Made by a program: the position numbers and the translations under genes. The notes beneath the pieces were generated by a model. That model was not told the DNA's origin, made no database searches, and saw only the letters and a list, made by a program, of their open reading frames with translations. Of a stretch of DNA of 5,781 nucleotides, positions 1 to 5,781 are shown piece after piece; position 1 is the first letter of the stretch; each line of letters begins with the position of its first letter. The stretch covers positions 1-5,781 of the forward strand of contig JAJQHT010000245.1 of NCBI GenBank assembly GCA_021199595.1, read 5' to 3'. Origin of the DNA: Oscillospiraceae bacterium. GTDB taxonomy: Bacteria; Bacillota; Clostridia; Oscillospirales; Oscillospiraceae.

Positions 1-2095
1 GGTTCTGGTGGATGTTCCGCAGGGTGGCGCGGCTGAGCCGGATGGCGGCGGGCACATCGGACAGGCGGCTTTTCATCAGCACCACGTCCGCCGCGTCAAT
101 CGCGACGTCCGCTCCCGCGCCGATGGCGATGCCCATGTCCGCCCGGGTCAGGGCCGGGGCGTCGTTGATGCCGTCCCCCACCATGGCGACCTTGCCGTAT
201 TGCTGCAAACGACGGACAACGGCCTCCTTGCCGTCCGGCAGTACCCCGGCGATGACCTCATCCACCCCGGCCTCGCGGCCAATGGCGCGGGCGGTCTTTT
301 CGTTGTCGCCGGTGAGCATGACGACCTTGATGCCCATGTTTTGCAGCTCCCGGACGGCCTGGGGGCTGTCCTCCTTGATAACGTCCGCCACGGCGATGAT
401 GCCGGCGAGGCGTCCCCCTCTGGTGAACAGCAGCGGGGTCTTGCCGTCCTCGGCGAAGCGTTCCGCCCGGGCCAGCAGATCGGCGGGGATGTCCGTCTGC
501 TCACCGATGAAGCGCATACTGCCGCCCACCACCGGCTCCCCGTCCAGCAGGGCGGAAAGCCCGTTGCCGGGCAGGGCCTGGAACTCCGTGACCTCCGCGG
601 GAGAAGTCCCCTCCTGCTCCGCGCGGAGCAGGACGGCCTTCGCCAGGGGGTGTTCGCTTTTCGCCTCCAGCGCGCAGGCGAGGGAGAGAAGCTCCGCCTC
701 TGTGAAGCCCTCCGCCGGGGCGAGATCTGTCACCCGCGGCTCGCCGCTCGTGATGGTGCCGGTCTTATCCAGGGCGACAATCTGGGTTTTGCCCGTCTCC
801 TCCAGGGAGACGGCGGTCTTGAACAGGATACCGTTTTTGGCCCCCTTGCCGTTACCCACCATGATAGCCACCGGGGTGGCAAGGCCCAATGCGCACGGGC
901 AGGAGATAACCAGCACGGAGATGCCGCGGGAGAGGGCGAAGCTGAACGTCTGCCCCACCAGCAGCCATATGACCGTTGTGACGACCGCGATGGCGATGAC
1001 CGTCGGGACGAACACGCCGGAGACCTTGTCCGCGACCTTCGCGATGGGGGCCTTGGTGGCGGCGGCGTCGCTGACCATTTTGATAATCTGGGAGAGAGTG
1101 GTATCCTCCCCCACGCGGGTGGCCCGGCATTTGATGAAGCCGGACTGGTTCACCGTGGCGGCGGAGACCGCGTCCCCCTCCCCCTTGTCCACGGGGATGC
1201 TCTCCCCCGTCAGGGCGGATTCGTTCACGGCGGTGGCCCCCTCCAGGATAACCCCGTCCACGGGGATATTCTCGCCGGGGCGCACCACGAAGACGTCCCC
1301 CGTCTGCACCTGGTCGATGGGGACGGTCTCCTCCGCGCCGCCGCGCACCAGCACGGCCGTCCTGGGAGCCAGCTTCATCAGGCTTTTCAGCGCGTCCGTG
1401 GTCTTGCCCTTGGAGCGGGCCTCCAGGAGCTTCCCCACGGTGATAAGCGTCAGAATCATGGCGGCGGACTCAAAATAAAACTCGTCCATATAGGTCGAGA
1501 CCAGCGCCCCATCCCCCTTCACCACGGCGTCCGTCATGGCAAACAGCGCGTAAACGCTCCAGACGAAGGAGGCGGAGGAGCCGAGCGCCACCAGGGTGTC
1601 CATATTCGGGGCGCGGTTTGCGAGGCTTTTATAGCCGCTGATGAAAAACTTCTGGTTTATCACCATGACGGCGACGCACAGCAGCAGCTGCACGAGGCCC
1701 ATGGCAACGTGGTTCCCCTCAAACCAGGCGGGTATCGGCCAGCCCCACATCATATGGCCCATGGAGAAATACATCAGCACCGCTAAAAACACGAGGGACA
1801 CGATGAGCCGCCGCTTTAATACCGGCGTTTCATGGTCGCGCAGCGCCTCCTCCTCTGCGGCATAGGCCGAGGCGGCGCTTTTTCCGCCGCCGGAGCCGCC
1901 CTTCAGGGCCGCACCATACCCTGCCGCCGTCACGGCGGCTATGACGGCCTGGGGGGACGCCTCCCCCTCCACGCCCATGGAGTTTGTCAGCAGGCTGACA
2001 GAGCAGCTCGTTACCCCCGGCACCTTGGACACGGCCTTTTCCACCCTGGCGGAGCAGGCCGCGCAGCTCATGCCGGTCACGGTATATTGTTCCAT
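1..2095 (-). CDS. copA: Copper-exporting P1B-type ATPase CopA (3' end cut off by window edge)
   Basis: This is a membrane pump that uses ATP to export Cu(I) from the cytoplasm. 698 codons are visible and the frame stays open to the window edge. Seen in order: one N-terminal heavy-metal-binding domain (about residues 3-65) with GMSCAAC at 8-14; a Gly/Ala-rich linker (66-83); membrane helices near 97-112, 130-147, 166-187 and 206-224; the actuator motif TGES at 296-299; helices near 361-380 and 392-412, the second carrying the metal-site motif CPC at 399-401; the phosphorylation motif DKTGT with Asp443; the SEHPLA motif with His482-Pro483; TGD at 595-597; and GDGIND at 640-645. The 44-residue gap from CPC to the phosphorylated Asp matches CopA proteins as I know them. 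The final two helices, with the remaining copper ligands, lie outside the window, so Cu(I) over Ag(I) or another metal rests on CPC, the [20 protein letters not shown] region and the csoR neighbour. The start is set by a strong AGGAGG seven bases upstream. It is the second gene of the csoR operon. Confidence 0.96.
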   Translation of the reverse strand, partial: MEQYTVTGMSCAACSARVEKAVSKVPGVTSCSVSLLTNSMGVEGEASPQAVIAAVTAAGYGAALKGGSGGGKSAASAYAAEEEALRDHETPVLKRRLIVSLVFLAVLMYFSMGHMMWGWPIPAWFEGNHVAMGLVQLLLCVAVMVINQKFFISGYKSLANRAPNMDTLVALGSSASFVWSVYALFAMTDAVVKGDGALVSTYMDEFYFESAAMILTLITVGKLLEARSKGKTTDALKSLMKLAPRTAVLVRGGAEETVPIDQVQTGDVFVVRPGENIPVDGVILEGATAVNESALTGESIPVDKGEGDAVSAATVNQSGFIKCRATRVGEDTTLSQIIKMVSDAAATKAPIAKVADKVSGVFVPTVIAIAVVTTVIWLLVGQTFSFALSRGISVLVISCPCALGLATPVAIMVGNGKGAKNGILFKTAVSLEETGKTQIVALDKTGTITSGEPRVTDLAPAEGFTEAELLSLACALEAKSEHPLAKAVLLRAEQEGTSPAEVTEFQALPGNGLSALLDGEPVVGGSMRFIGEQTDIPADLLARAERFAEDGKTPLLFTRGGRLAGIIAVADVIKEDSPQAVRELQNMGIKVVMLTGDNEKTARAIGREAGVDEVIAGVLPDGKEAVVRRLQQYGKVAMVGDGINDAPALTRADMGIAIGAGADVAIDAADVVLMKSRLSDVPAAIRLSRATLRNIHQN

Positions 2096-2102
2096 AAAAA
2101 TT

Positions 2103-2108
2103 CCTCCT
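2103..2108 (-). promoter_or_regulatory. Ribosome binding site of copA, overlapping the csoR stop codon
   Basis: A perfect AGGAGG on the minus strand lies 7 bases before the copA ATG. It shares two bases (2107-2108) with the csoR TAG stop codon (2107-2109). Ribosomes finishing csoR would therefore sit on the copA initiation region, which suggests coupled translation of repressor and pump. Confidence 0.9.
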
Positions 2109-2418
2109 ATCTCATCAGCTTTTGCAGGGTGGCCAGCAGGTCGTCGATGACCTCATCCCGACCCTCCCGGATGTCCTGGGTCACGCAGGTGCGGATGTGG
2201 TTTGCCAGAAGCTCCTTGTTGAACGCATTCAGCGCCGCCGACACGGCGGACGACTGCACCAGAATGTCCGTGCAGTAGGCATTCCTCTCCAGCATTCCCT
2301 TGAGGCCCCGAATCTGCCCCTCGATGCGGTTGAGGCGGTTCATCAGCTTTTTATACTCCTCCTCCGGCCGCTCCTTTGTTTTCATGCTGCAATGGCTGCA
2401 ATAGTCCGGCTCTCCCAT
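2107..2418 (-). CDS. csoR: CsoR-family Cu(I)-sensing transcriptional repressor
   Basis: This is a small all-helical DNA-binding repressor (103 aa) of the CsoR/RcnR family, which releases its operator when it binds Cu(I). The family signature [18 protein letters not shown] is at 25-42. The copper ligands are Cys49, His74 and Cys78. Their spacing (25 then 4) matches known CsoR proteins, and Tyr48 sits just before the first Cys as in CsoR. The x-Cys-His-Cys pattern argues for Cu(I) sensing rather than Ni/Co (RcnR), formaldehyde (FrmR) or persulfide (CstR). Asp93 seems to occupy the place of a second-shell Glu, judged from a remembered alignment. An extra CSHC motif at 7-10 precedes the core. The chosen start has AAGGAGG seven bases upstream. 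An upstream extension to 2592 in the same frame would run through the promoter and operator and is rejected. It is first in the operon with copA, 11 bases apart, under an operator of matching type. Confidence 0.95.
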   Translation of the reverse strand: MGEPDYCSHCSMKTKERPEEEYKKLMNRLNRIEGQIRGLKGMLERNAYCTDILVQSSAVSAALNAFNKELLANHIRTCVTQDIREGRDEVIDDLLATLQKLMR

Positions 2419-2425
2419 ATGGCCG

Positions 2426-2432
2426 CCTCCTT
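2426..2432 (-). promoter_or_regulatory. Ribosome binding site of csoR
   Basis: AAGGAGG on the minus strand lies 7 bases before the ATG at 2418. It selects this start over in-frame upstream ATGs, which lie within or beyond the promoter. Confidence 0.9.
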
Positions 2433-2467
2433 CAAAAAATATAGCATAGTATATCCAGCACAGCCCT

Positions 2468-2496
2468 ACTATATACCCCATGGGGGTATTTGTCAA
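2468..2496 (-). promoter_or_regulatory. Promoter of the csoR-copA operon
   Basis: On the minus strand there is a perfect -35 box TTGACA (2491-2496), a 17-base spacer and a near-perfect -10 box TATAGT (2468-2473). This is a strong sigma-A type promoter. Transcription should start near 2461, giving a leader of about 40 bases before csoR. The whole spacer is occupied by a CsoR-type operator, so a promoter this strong would be held off by repressor binding. Confidence 0.9.
2473..2489. promoter_or_regulatory. CsoR operator (inverted repeat in the promoter spacer)
   Basis: ATACCCC (2473-2479) and GGGGTAT (2483-2489) are perfect 7-bp inverted repeats around a 3-bp centre, with G/C runs flanked by TA. 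This is the form of CsoR operators known from Firmicute copper operons. It lies between the -35 and -10 boxes and touches the last base of the -10 box. The adjacent csoR gene makes the assignment strong; binding itself is inferred. Confidence 0.88.
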
Positions 2497-2541
2497 TAGG
2501 GAGCGGGCGCTTATGGAAGAAAATTGCCCGGAACGGGGCGC

Positions 2542-2570
2542 TTTCCACATAGGCGGCCTTGTGTTATAAT
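2542..2570 (+). promoter_or_regulatory. Extended -10 promoter of the GH13 gene
   Basis: A perfect TATAAT (2565-2570) is preceded by TG one base upstream (2562-2563), forming an extended -10. TTTCCA (2542-2547) is a 4-of-6 match to a -35 box with a 17-base spacer. The start site is predicted near 2577, leaving a leader of roughly 28 bases. It points away from the csoR promoter, and the two -35 boxes are about 45 bases apart. Confidence 0.8.
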
Positions 2571-2592
2571 ACAGGAAAACCATTTTCCCCAC

Positions 2593-2599
2593 AGGAGGG
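2593..2599 (+). promoter_or_regulatory. Ribosome binding site of the GH13 gene
   Basis: AGGAGGG lies 5 bases before the ATG at 2605. It decides the start: the longer in-frame reading from 2524 would begin upstream of the predicted promoter. Confidence 0.88.
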
Positions 2600-2604
2600 C
2601 GCGG

Positions 2605-4254
2605 ATGAACATACTATATAACAGCCGGGACGCGGCGCATAAAACGCCGTTCGGCCCGGTTTGGGCAGGGCAGGAATGTCATATTTGCATACATATTCCC
2701 ACAGAGTGCGGGGCTTTCCGGGTAGTGCTGACGGCGGAGGGCCTGGAGGTTCCGCTGGAAAAGGCGGAGACGGCGGGAGATTACGACCTGTTCAGGGGCC
2801 GCTTCACTCCGGAGACGCCGGGGCTGTATTTCTACTGCTTCCACATCTGGGACAAAAACGGGGATTTCGACCTGTTCAAAGCCGGGGACGGCACCAACAT
2901 GGGACTGGGAGATCGATGGCAGCTGTCCGTCCTGCCGGCGGATTACCAGGTGCCGGAGAGTTATCGGGGCGTGGTATATTACCAGATATTCCCCGACCGC
3001 TTCGCGAAAAGCGGGGACTGTGACCTGACGGACAAGATGGAGCCGTACATTCTCCGGGACTTTGACAGCTTTGTCCCCGCCACCAGGGACGCCTCCGACT
3101 TCGCCGGAGGCAACCTGAACGGCATCACGGAAAAGCGCGACTATATCGCCGGGCTGGGGGTGCACGGGATATACCTGAACCCCATTTTCATGGCCGCCTC
3201 CAACCATCGGTACGACACGGCGGACTATACCCGCATCGACCCCATGCTGGGGACGGAGGAGGATTTTGTCCGCCTGTGCCGCGAGGCCCATGCAAGGGGG
3301 CTTCGCATCGTGCTGGACGGGGTGTTTTCCCACACGGGACGGGACAGCGTGTATTTCGACGGCGAAAACCGCTTCGGTGGTGGAGCCGTATCAGCAGGAG
3401 CCGATTCTCCCTATTATAAGTGGTACGATTTTCAGGAATTTCCCACGAAATACACCTCCTGGTGGGGAATTGATACGCTTCCCTGCGTGAACGAGACGGA
3501 TCCGGACTATATGGAATTTATCCTGGGCGATCAGGGCGTGGTGGCCAAATGGCTGCACCTGGGCGCGGACGGGTTCCGCCTGGACGTGGCGGACGAGCTG
3601 CCGGACGCGTTCATCGCCGCGCTGCGCCGCCGGGTGAAGGCGGAAAATCCGGAGGACGTCGTCATCGGCGAGGTGTGGGAGGACGTGTCCAACAAGGTCA
3701 GCTACGGGGTGCAGCGCGCCTATTTCACCGGCGCGGAGCTGGACGGGGCCATCAACTACCCCTTCCGCAAGCCCATCATGGCCTTCGCCTCCGGCCGGGA
3801 GGGCGGAGAGCATTTGGCGGAGACCGTCATGACCATTGCGGAAAATTACCCCGCCGGGTCGCTGGACTGCTGCATGACCGTTCTCGGCTCCCATGACACC
3901 CAGCGCATCGGCACGCTCCTGCCGGGCGAGAAGGAGCGGCGCGTCGCCGCCTTTTTGCAGTTTGCCCTGCCCGGCTCCCCGCTTATCTATTACGGGGACG
4001 AGGCCGGCATGACCGGCGGGCCTGACCCCATGTGCCGCCTGCCCTTCCCCTGGGGCCATGAGGACGAGAAAATGCAGGCGCTGTACCGCTCCCTCGCGCA
4101 AATGAAAAACAGGCTTCCCGCTCTGCGGGTCGGCGACATCCGCTTCCAGCACGCGGGGGGCGGCAGGCTGATCTTCACCCGCACCGGCGGCGGCCAGACT
4201 GTCCGCTGCACCGTGGACAGAAACGCGGGGACGTTTGACGCGACGGTCATATGA
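2605..4254 (+). CDS. Cytoplasmic GH13 alpha-glucan hydrolase (neopullulanase/cyclomaltodextrinase-like)
   Basis: This 549-aa enzyme is predicted to hydrolyse alpha-1,4 (perhaps also alpha-1,6) bonds in maltodextrins, cyclodextrins or pullulan fragments. It has no signal peptide, so it should act on imported oligosaccharides in the cytoplasm. Residues 1 to about 115 form a beta-sandwich resembling the CBM34-type N-terminal domain of neopullulanases. The catalytic barrel starts at VVYYQIFPDRF (123-133) and continues with LNPIF (191-195) and NHRYDTADY (200-208). Conserved region I is DGVFSH (238-243). Region II is GFRLDVADE (323-331) with nucleophile Asp327. Region III is GEVWED (355-360) with acid/base Glu356. 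Region IV is GSHDTQR (428-434) with stabiliser Asp431. Arg325, two before the nucleophile, is present. A WWGIDTLPCVNE segment lies before region II. After PWG (482-484) only 65 residues remain, so the C-terminal beta domain is short for the family. It is monocistronic by promoter evidence, with no sugar transporter or regulator in view, so the exact substrate is unknown. Confidence 0.93.
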   Translation: MNILYNSRDAAHKTPFGPVWAGQECHICIHIPTECGAFRVVLTAEGLEVPLEKAETAGDYDLFRGRFTPETPGLYFYCFHIWDKNGDFDLFKAGDGTNMGLGDRWQLSVLPADYQVPESYRGVVYYQIFPDRFAKSGDCDLTDKMEPYILRDFDSFVPATRDASDFAGGNLNGITEKRDYIAGLGVHGIYLNPIFMAASNHRYDTADYTRIDPMLGTEEDFVRLCREAHARGLRIVLDGVFSHTGRDSVYFDGENRFGGGAVSAGADSPYYKWYDFQEFPTKYTSWWGIDTLPCVNETDPDYMEFILGDQGVVAKWLHLGADGFRLDVADELPDAFIAALRRRVKAENPEDVVIGEVWEDVSNKVSYGVQRAYFTGAELDGAINYPFRKPIMAFASGREGGEHLAETVMTIAENYPAGSLDCCMTVLGSHDTQRIGTLLPGEKERRVAAFLQFALPGSPLIYYGDEAGMTGGPDPMCRLPFPWGHEDEKMQALYRSLAQMKNRLPALRVGDIRFQHAGGGRLIFTRTGGGQTVRCTVDRNAGTFDATVI

Positions 4255-4259
4255 CCCCT

Positions 4260-4287
4260 TTTCCAAATCGAAAAGCTATGCTATAAT
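4260..4287 (+). promoter_or_regulatory. Extended -10 promoter of the lipoprotein gene
   Basis: TATAAT (4282-4287) is preceded by TGC (4279-4281), giving an extended -10. TTTCCA (4260-4265) is a plausible -35 with a 16-base spacer. It begins 6 bases after the GH13 stop codon. The start is predicted near 4294, leaving a leader of about 90 bases. The same TTTCCA plus TGnTATAAT arrangement is used by the GH13 promoter. Confidence 0.78.
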
Positions 4288-4293
4288 AGCCAC

Positions 4294-4325
4294 AGGCGGC
4301 CTGAGGGAAGCCATAAAAGCCGCCT
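4294..4325 (+). other. Hairpin at the 5' end of the lipoprotein leader
   Basis: AGGCGGC (4294-4300) pairs perfectly with GCCGCCT (4319-4325) across an 18-base loop. It lies at the predicted transcription start of the lipoprotein gene. No T-run follows, so it is a poor intrinsic terminator for the GH13 gene. A 5' stem that stabilises the mRNA is possible but unproven. Confidence 0.45.
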
Positions 4326-4365
4326 TGCTATCATATTGCGCGTAGAACACCAACGCCATTTCATC

Positions 4366-4372
4366 GGAAGGA
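4366..4372 (+). promoter_or_regulatory. Probable ribosome binding site of the lipoprotein gene
   Basis: GGAAGGA lies 11 bases before the ATG at 4384, a little farther than ideal. A weaker GGGACGG (4374-4380) lies 3 bases before it. Alternative starts fit worse: ATG at 4372 overlaps the GGAAGGA, and TTG at 4336 would add 16 residues ahead of a standard signal peptide. Confidence 0.6.
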
Positions 4373-4383
4373 TGGGACGGAAT

Positions 4384-5703
4384 ATGAAAAAATTTTTTGC
4401 GCTTTGCTGCGGCGCGGCCATGCTTTTTGTGCTGACCGCCTGCGGCAGCTTTGTGAGCATTATGCCGGGCGCGGCGGACGAGACGGAGGACGAGGTATCG
4501 GCCTCCATCAGCCCCCAGCTTGACCAGACGGAGGACGGGGATTTTACGGAAAAGTCCTTCTACGCCTTCATGGGCTGGGATGATTTCGGCAGCAATTACT
4601 ATGAGGACACCCCTGTGGCTCTGAGCTGCCAGGAGGGCAGCGGCAGTGCCTCCCCGGTATTTGACCGGGCCTCCATTATCGCCGCCTGCGACGCCCTGAA
4701 GGACATGACCGTCACCGGCCGGGCGGATGAGGACGCCGCCCAGGAGGGGACGAGCTGCACCTATGCCTTCACCATGTCCGATGGGACGGTCTATTCCGTC
4801 ACCTTTAACGGCTCGGTGCTGACCACCTATACGGGCAGCTATACCTATACCGGCGGGGACGCGCTGTTTGCTCTGACCTTCCCGGTCTATGACAGCGGCT
4901 ACGACCTGTTCGACCTGTATTTTGACGACAGCGTCCGCGCCTTCGCAGACGGGTTCGAGGAAAATCTCCCCGTCTCCGTGGGCCGCCGCTCCAACGGGGG
5001 CGCCACCATTACCGCCACGGACGAGGATACCATCCGCACGGTGTTCAGCCTACTCGCGAACGCCACCGTCACCAGCGTGGAGGGAAGTCCCGACCAGAAC
5101 ATCGACCTGACCACCTATACGGATTATATCTTCACCATGGCGGACGGGACGGCCTATACCTTCACCTTCACGGACGCCTGCCTGACGGTGACAGTCTCCG
5201 GCGACTATGGGCCGGTGTATTACTGGCTCAGCGGCACGGAGACGCTCGCCAGCATCTCCATCGTACCGCAGACGGAGACAGAAGCTTTTGAGGGCGGCCT
5301 TATCACCGGCCTGCGGGACGATTTCCAGACGGCGGCGGACGCCGCCAGCGGGGACAGCGAGCTGACCGTTACCGGAGTGTACGTCAGCTATTCCATCGAC
5401 GGGCAGAGCGGGTATCTCACGCTGAGCGGGGATACAGCGGTCTCTCTTGTCCAAGCTGTTACGTCCATCACCGCCACCAGTGAATCTCAGACGGAGGCAG
5501 AGGGAGACACCATCACCATATCCGTCACCCTGTCCGACGGCTCCGGGCCGATTTTGTACTTCATAGGAGACGCCATTCAGCAGGTGGTGGGCACCTACTA
5601 CGTCTGCGACAGCGGCTCCATGTCCACCCTGCGCACCACCATCCTCTCCCTGGCCACTGACAGCAGCAACACCGGCGAGGTGGTAGAGGATTCGACGAAC
5701 TGA
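4384..5703 (+). CDS. Predicted surface lipoprotein with three degenerate internal repeats, function unknown
   Basis: I do not recognise a named family. The 439-aa protein begins MKKFF, followed by a hydrophobic stretch and lipobox LTAC with Cys20. It should be exported, lipid-modified and held on the outer face of the membrane. Residues 21 to about 60 are acidic and linker-like. The rest contains three degenerate repeats at about 77-165, 196-291 and 331-423. Each has a beta strand, a helix (ASIIAACDALKDMTVTG in the first, DTIRTVFSLLANATVTS in the second), then a strand pair around a (S/A)DG(T/S) turn at Asp133, Asp254 and Asp385, and then a G-x-Y-containing strand. Only four lysines occur (2, 3, 57, 106), none in the last 333 residues, and no His in the mature part. 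Asp, Glu, Thr and Ser are abundant. This suggests an extracellular binding or structural protein. No catalytic motif is evident. It has its own promoter. Confidence 0.88.
   Translation: MKKFFALCCGAAMLFVLTACGSFVSIMPGAADETEDEVSASISPQLDQTEDGDFTEKSFYAFMGWDDFGSNYYEDTPVALSCQEGSGSASPVFDRASIIAACDALKDMTVTGRADEDAAQEGTSCTYAFTMSDGTVYSVTFNGSVLTTYTGSYTYTGGDALFALTFPVYDSGYDLFDLYFDDSVRAFADGFEENLPVSVGRRSNGGATITATDEDTIRTVFSLLANATVTSVEGSPDQNIDLTTYTDYIFTMADGTAYTFTFTDACLTVTVSGDYGPVYYWLSGTETLASISIVPQTETEAFEGGLITGLRDDFQTAADAASGDSELTVTGVYVSYSIDGQSGYLTLSGDTAVSLVQAVTSITATSESQTEAEGDTITISVTLSDGSGPILYFIGDAIQQVVGTYYVCDSGSMSTLRTTILSLATDSSNTGEVVEDSTN
4612..4878 (+). repeat. Protein repeat unit 1 of the lipoprotein
   Basis: This unit encodes residues 77-165. 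It holds a PVALSC strand, the helix ending in MTVTG, YAFTMSDGTVYSVTF and a TYTGSYTY strand. The repeat is visible in protein, not as DNA identity. Boundaries are approximate. Confidence 0.65.
4969..5256 (+). repeat. Protein repeat unit 2 of the lipoprotein
   Basis: This unit encodes residues 196-291. It holds a PVSV strand, the helix ending in ATVTS, YIFTMADGTAYTFTF and a VTVSGDY strand. It is the closest match to unit 1: FTM(S/A)DGT(V/A)Y aligns without gaps. Confidence 0.65.
5374..5652 (+). repeat. Protein repeat unit 3 of the lipoprotein (most diverged)
   Basis: This unit encodes residues 331-423. It holds a VYVSYS strand, a helix ending in SITAT, ITISVTLSDGSGPILYF and a VVGTYYV strand. 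The DGS turn falls 54 residues into the unit, against 56 and 58 in units 1 and 2. Confidence 0.55.
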
Positions 5704-5709
5704 TGCCTG

Positions 5710-5749
5710 AAAAAACAGAGCGCCCACGGGAACCTTCGCGGGCGCTCTG
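5710..5749 (-). terminator. Intrinsic terminator, minus-strand orientation (possibly bidirectional)
   Basis: CAGAGCGCCC (5716-5725) pairs perfectly with GGGCGCTCTG (5740-5749), a 10-bp GC-rich stem with a 14-base loop. Six A's at 5710-5715 read as TTTTTT on the minus strand directly after the stem, the classic intrinsic terminator. On the plus strand the stem is followed only by CGTTCTGT, a weak tail. It therefore fits a convergent gene entering from the right, and may also stop lipoprotein transcripts, whose stop codon is 12 bases before the stem. Confidence 0.82.
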
Positions 5750-5781
5750 CGTTCTGTATAAGGGCCTTTGTTACTTCCCGT

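Noticed and set aside
8..1786. Long plus-strand open frames (592 and 488 codons) opposite copA
   Set aside because: They are antisense to a clearly conserved CopA reading with every P-type ATPase motif. Long antisense frames are common opposite GC-rich genes, and their translations are low-complexity Gly/Arg/His or Ser/Thr/Arg-rich.
2419..2592. N-terminal extension of CsoR by 58 residues
   Set aside because: It would translate through the promoter, operator and ribosome binding site. The strong AAGGAGG at 2426-2432 fixes the shorter start.
2524..2604. N-terminal extension of the GH13 protein by 27 residues
   Set aside because: It begins upstream of the predicted -10 box and transcript start and lacks a good ribosome binding site. 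AGGAGGG precedes the ATG at 2605.
3391..4266. Minus-strand open frame of 291 codons opposite the GH13 gene
   Set aside because: It is a shadow of the GH13 coding sequence, with no recognisable domain and no ribosome binding site that I can see.
4294..4325. Hairpin after the GH13 gene as its intrinsic terminator
   Set aside because: The stem is followed by TGCTATCATATT rather than a T-run, and it sits downstream of the next gene's -10 box. A terminator call is not supported.
5050..5727. Minus-strand open frame of 225 codons opposite the lipoprotein gene
   Set aside because: It starts inside the terminator hairpin and is antisense to a gene with a clear signal peptide and promoter. Its translation shows no family features.

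Overview
The window looks like chromosomal DNA from a GC-rich Firmicute, most likely a Clostridia/Oscillospiraceae-type gut anaerobe. The reasons are the high GC content, strong AGGAGG ribosome binding sites, good TTGACA/TATAAT promoters, a CsoR-CopA pair of the Firmicute type, a Clostridia-style cytoplasmic GH13 enzyme and a Gram-positive-style lipoprotein. The taxonomic placement is inferred from sequence style, not from a marker gene.

Left part (1-2496, minus strand): a two-gene copper-resistance operon, csoR then copA. The promoter upstream of csoR contains a perfect 7-bp inverted repeat of the CsoR-operator type, lying entirely between the -35 and -10 boxes. CsoR is therefore expected to block its own operon until Cu(I) releases it. 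CopA, a P1B-type Cu(I) exporter, would then pump copper out. The copA ribosome binding site overlaps the csoR stop codon. copA runs off the left edge, so its last two membrane helices are missing from the window.

Middle part (2542-4254, plus strand): a divergently transcribed cytoplasmic alpha-glucan hydrolase of family GH13, resembling neopullulanase/cyclomaltodextrinase. It has its own extended -10 promoter, and all catalytic residues are present.

Right part (4260-5703, plus strand): a separately promoted gene for an acidic, lysine-poor surface lipoprotein built from three degenerate repeats of about 90 residues. I do not recognise a named family. A hairpin after it (5710-5749) has its T-run on the minus strand, so it is best explained as the terminator of a convergent gene beyond the right edge, possibly working in both directions.

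The copper operon, the glucan hydrolase and the lipoprotein look like three independent transcription units with no evident shared pathway. I found no mobile element, CRISPR array, tRNA or rRNA, and no convincing new multi-gene system. The least explained item is the triple-repeat lipoprotein.
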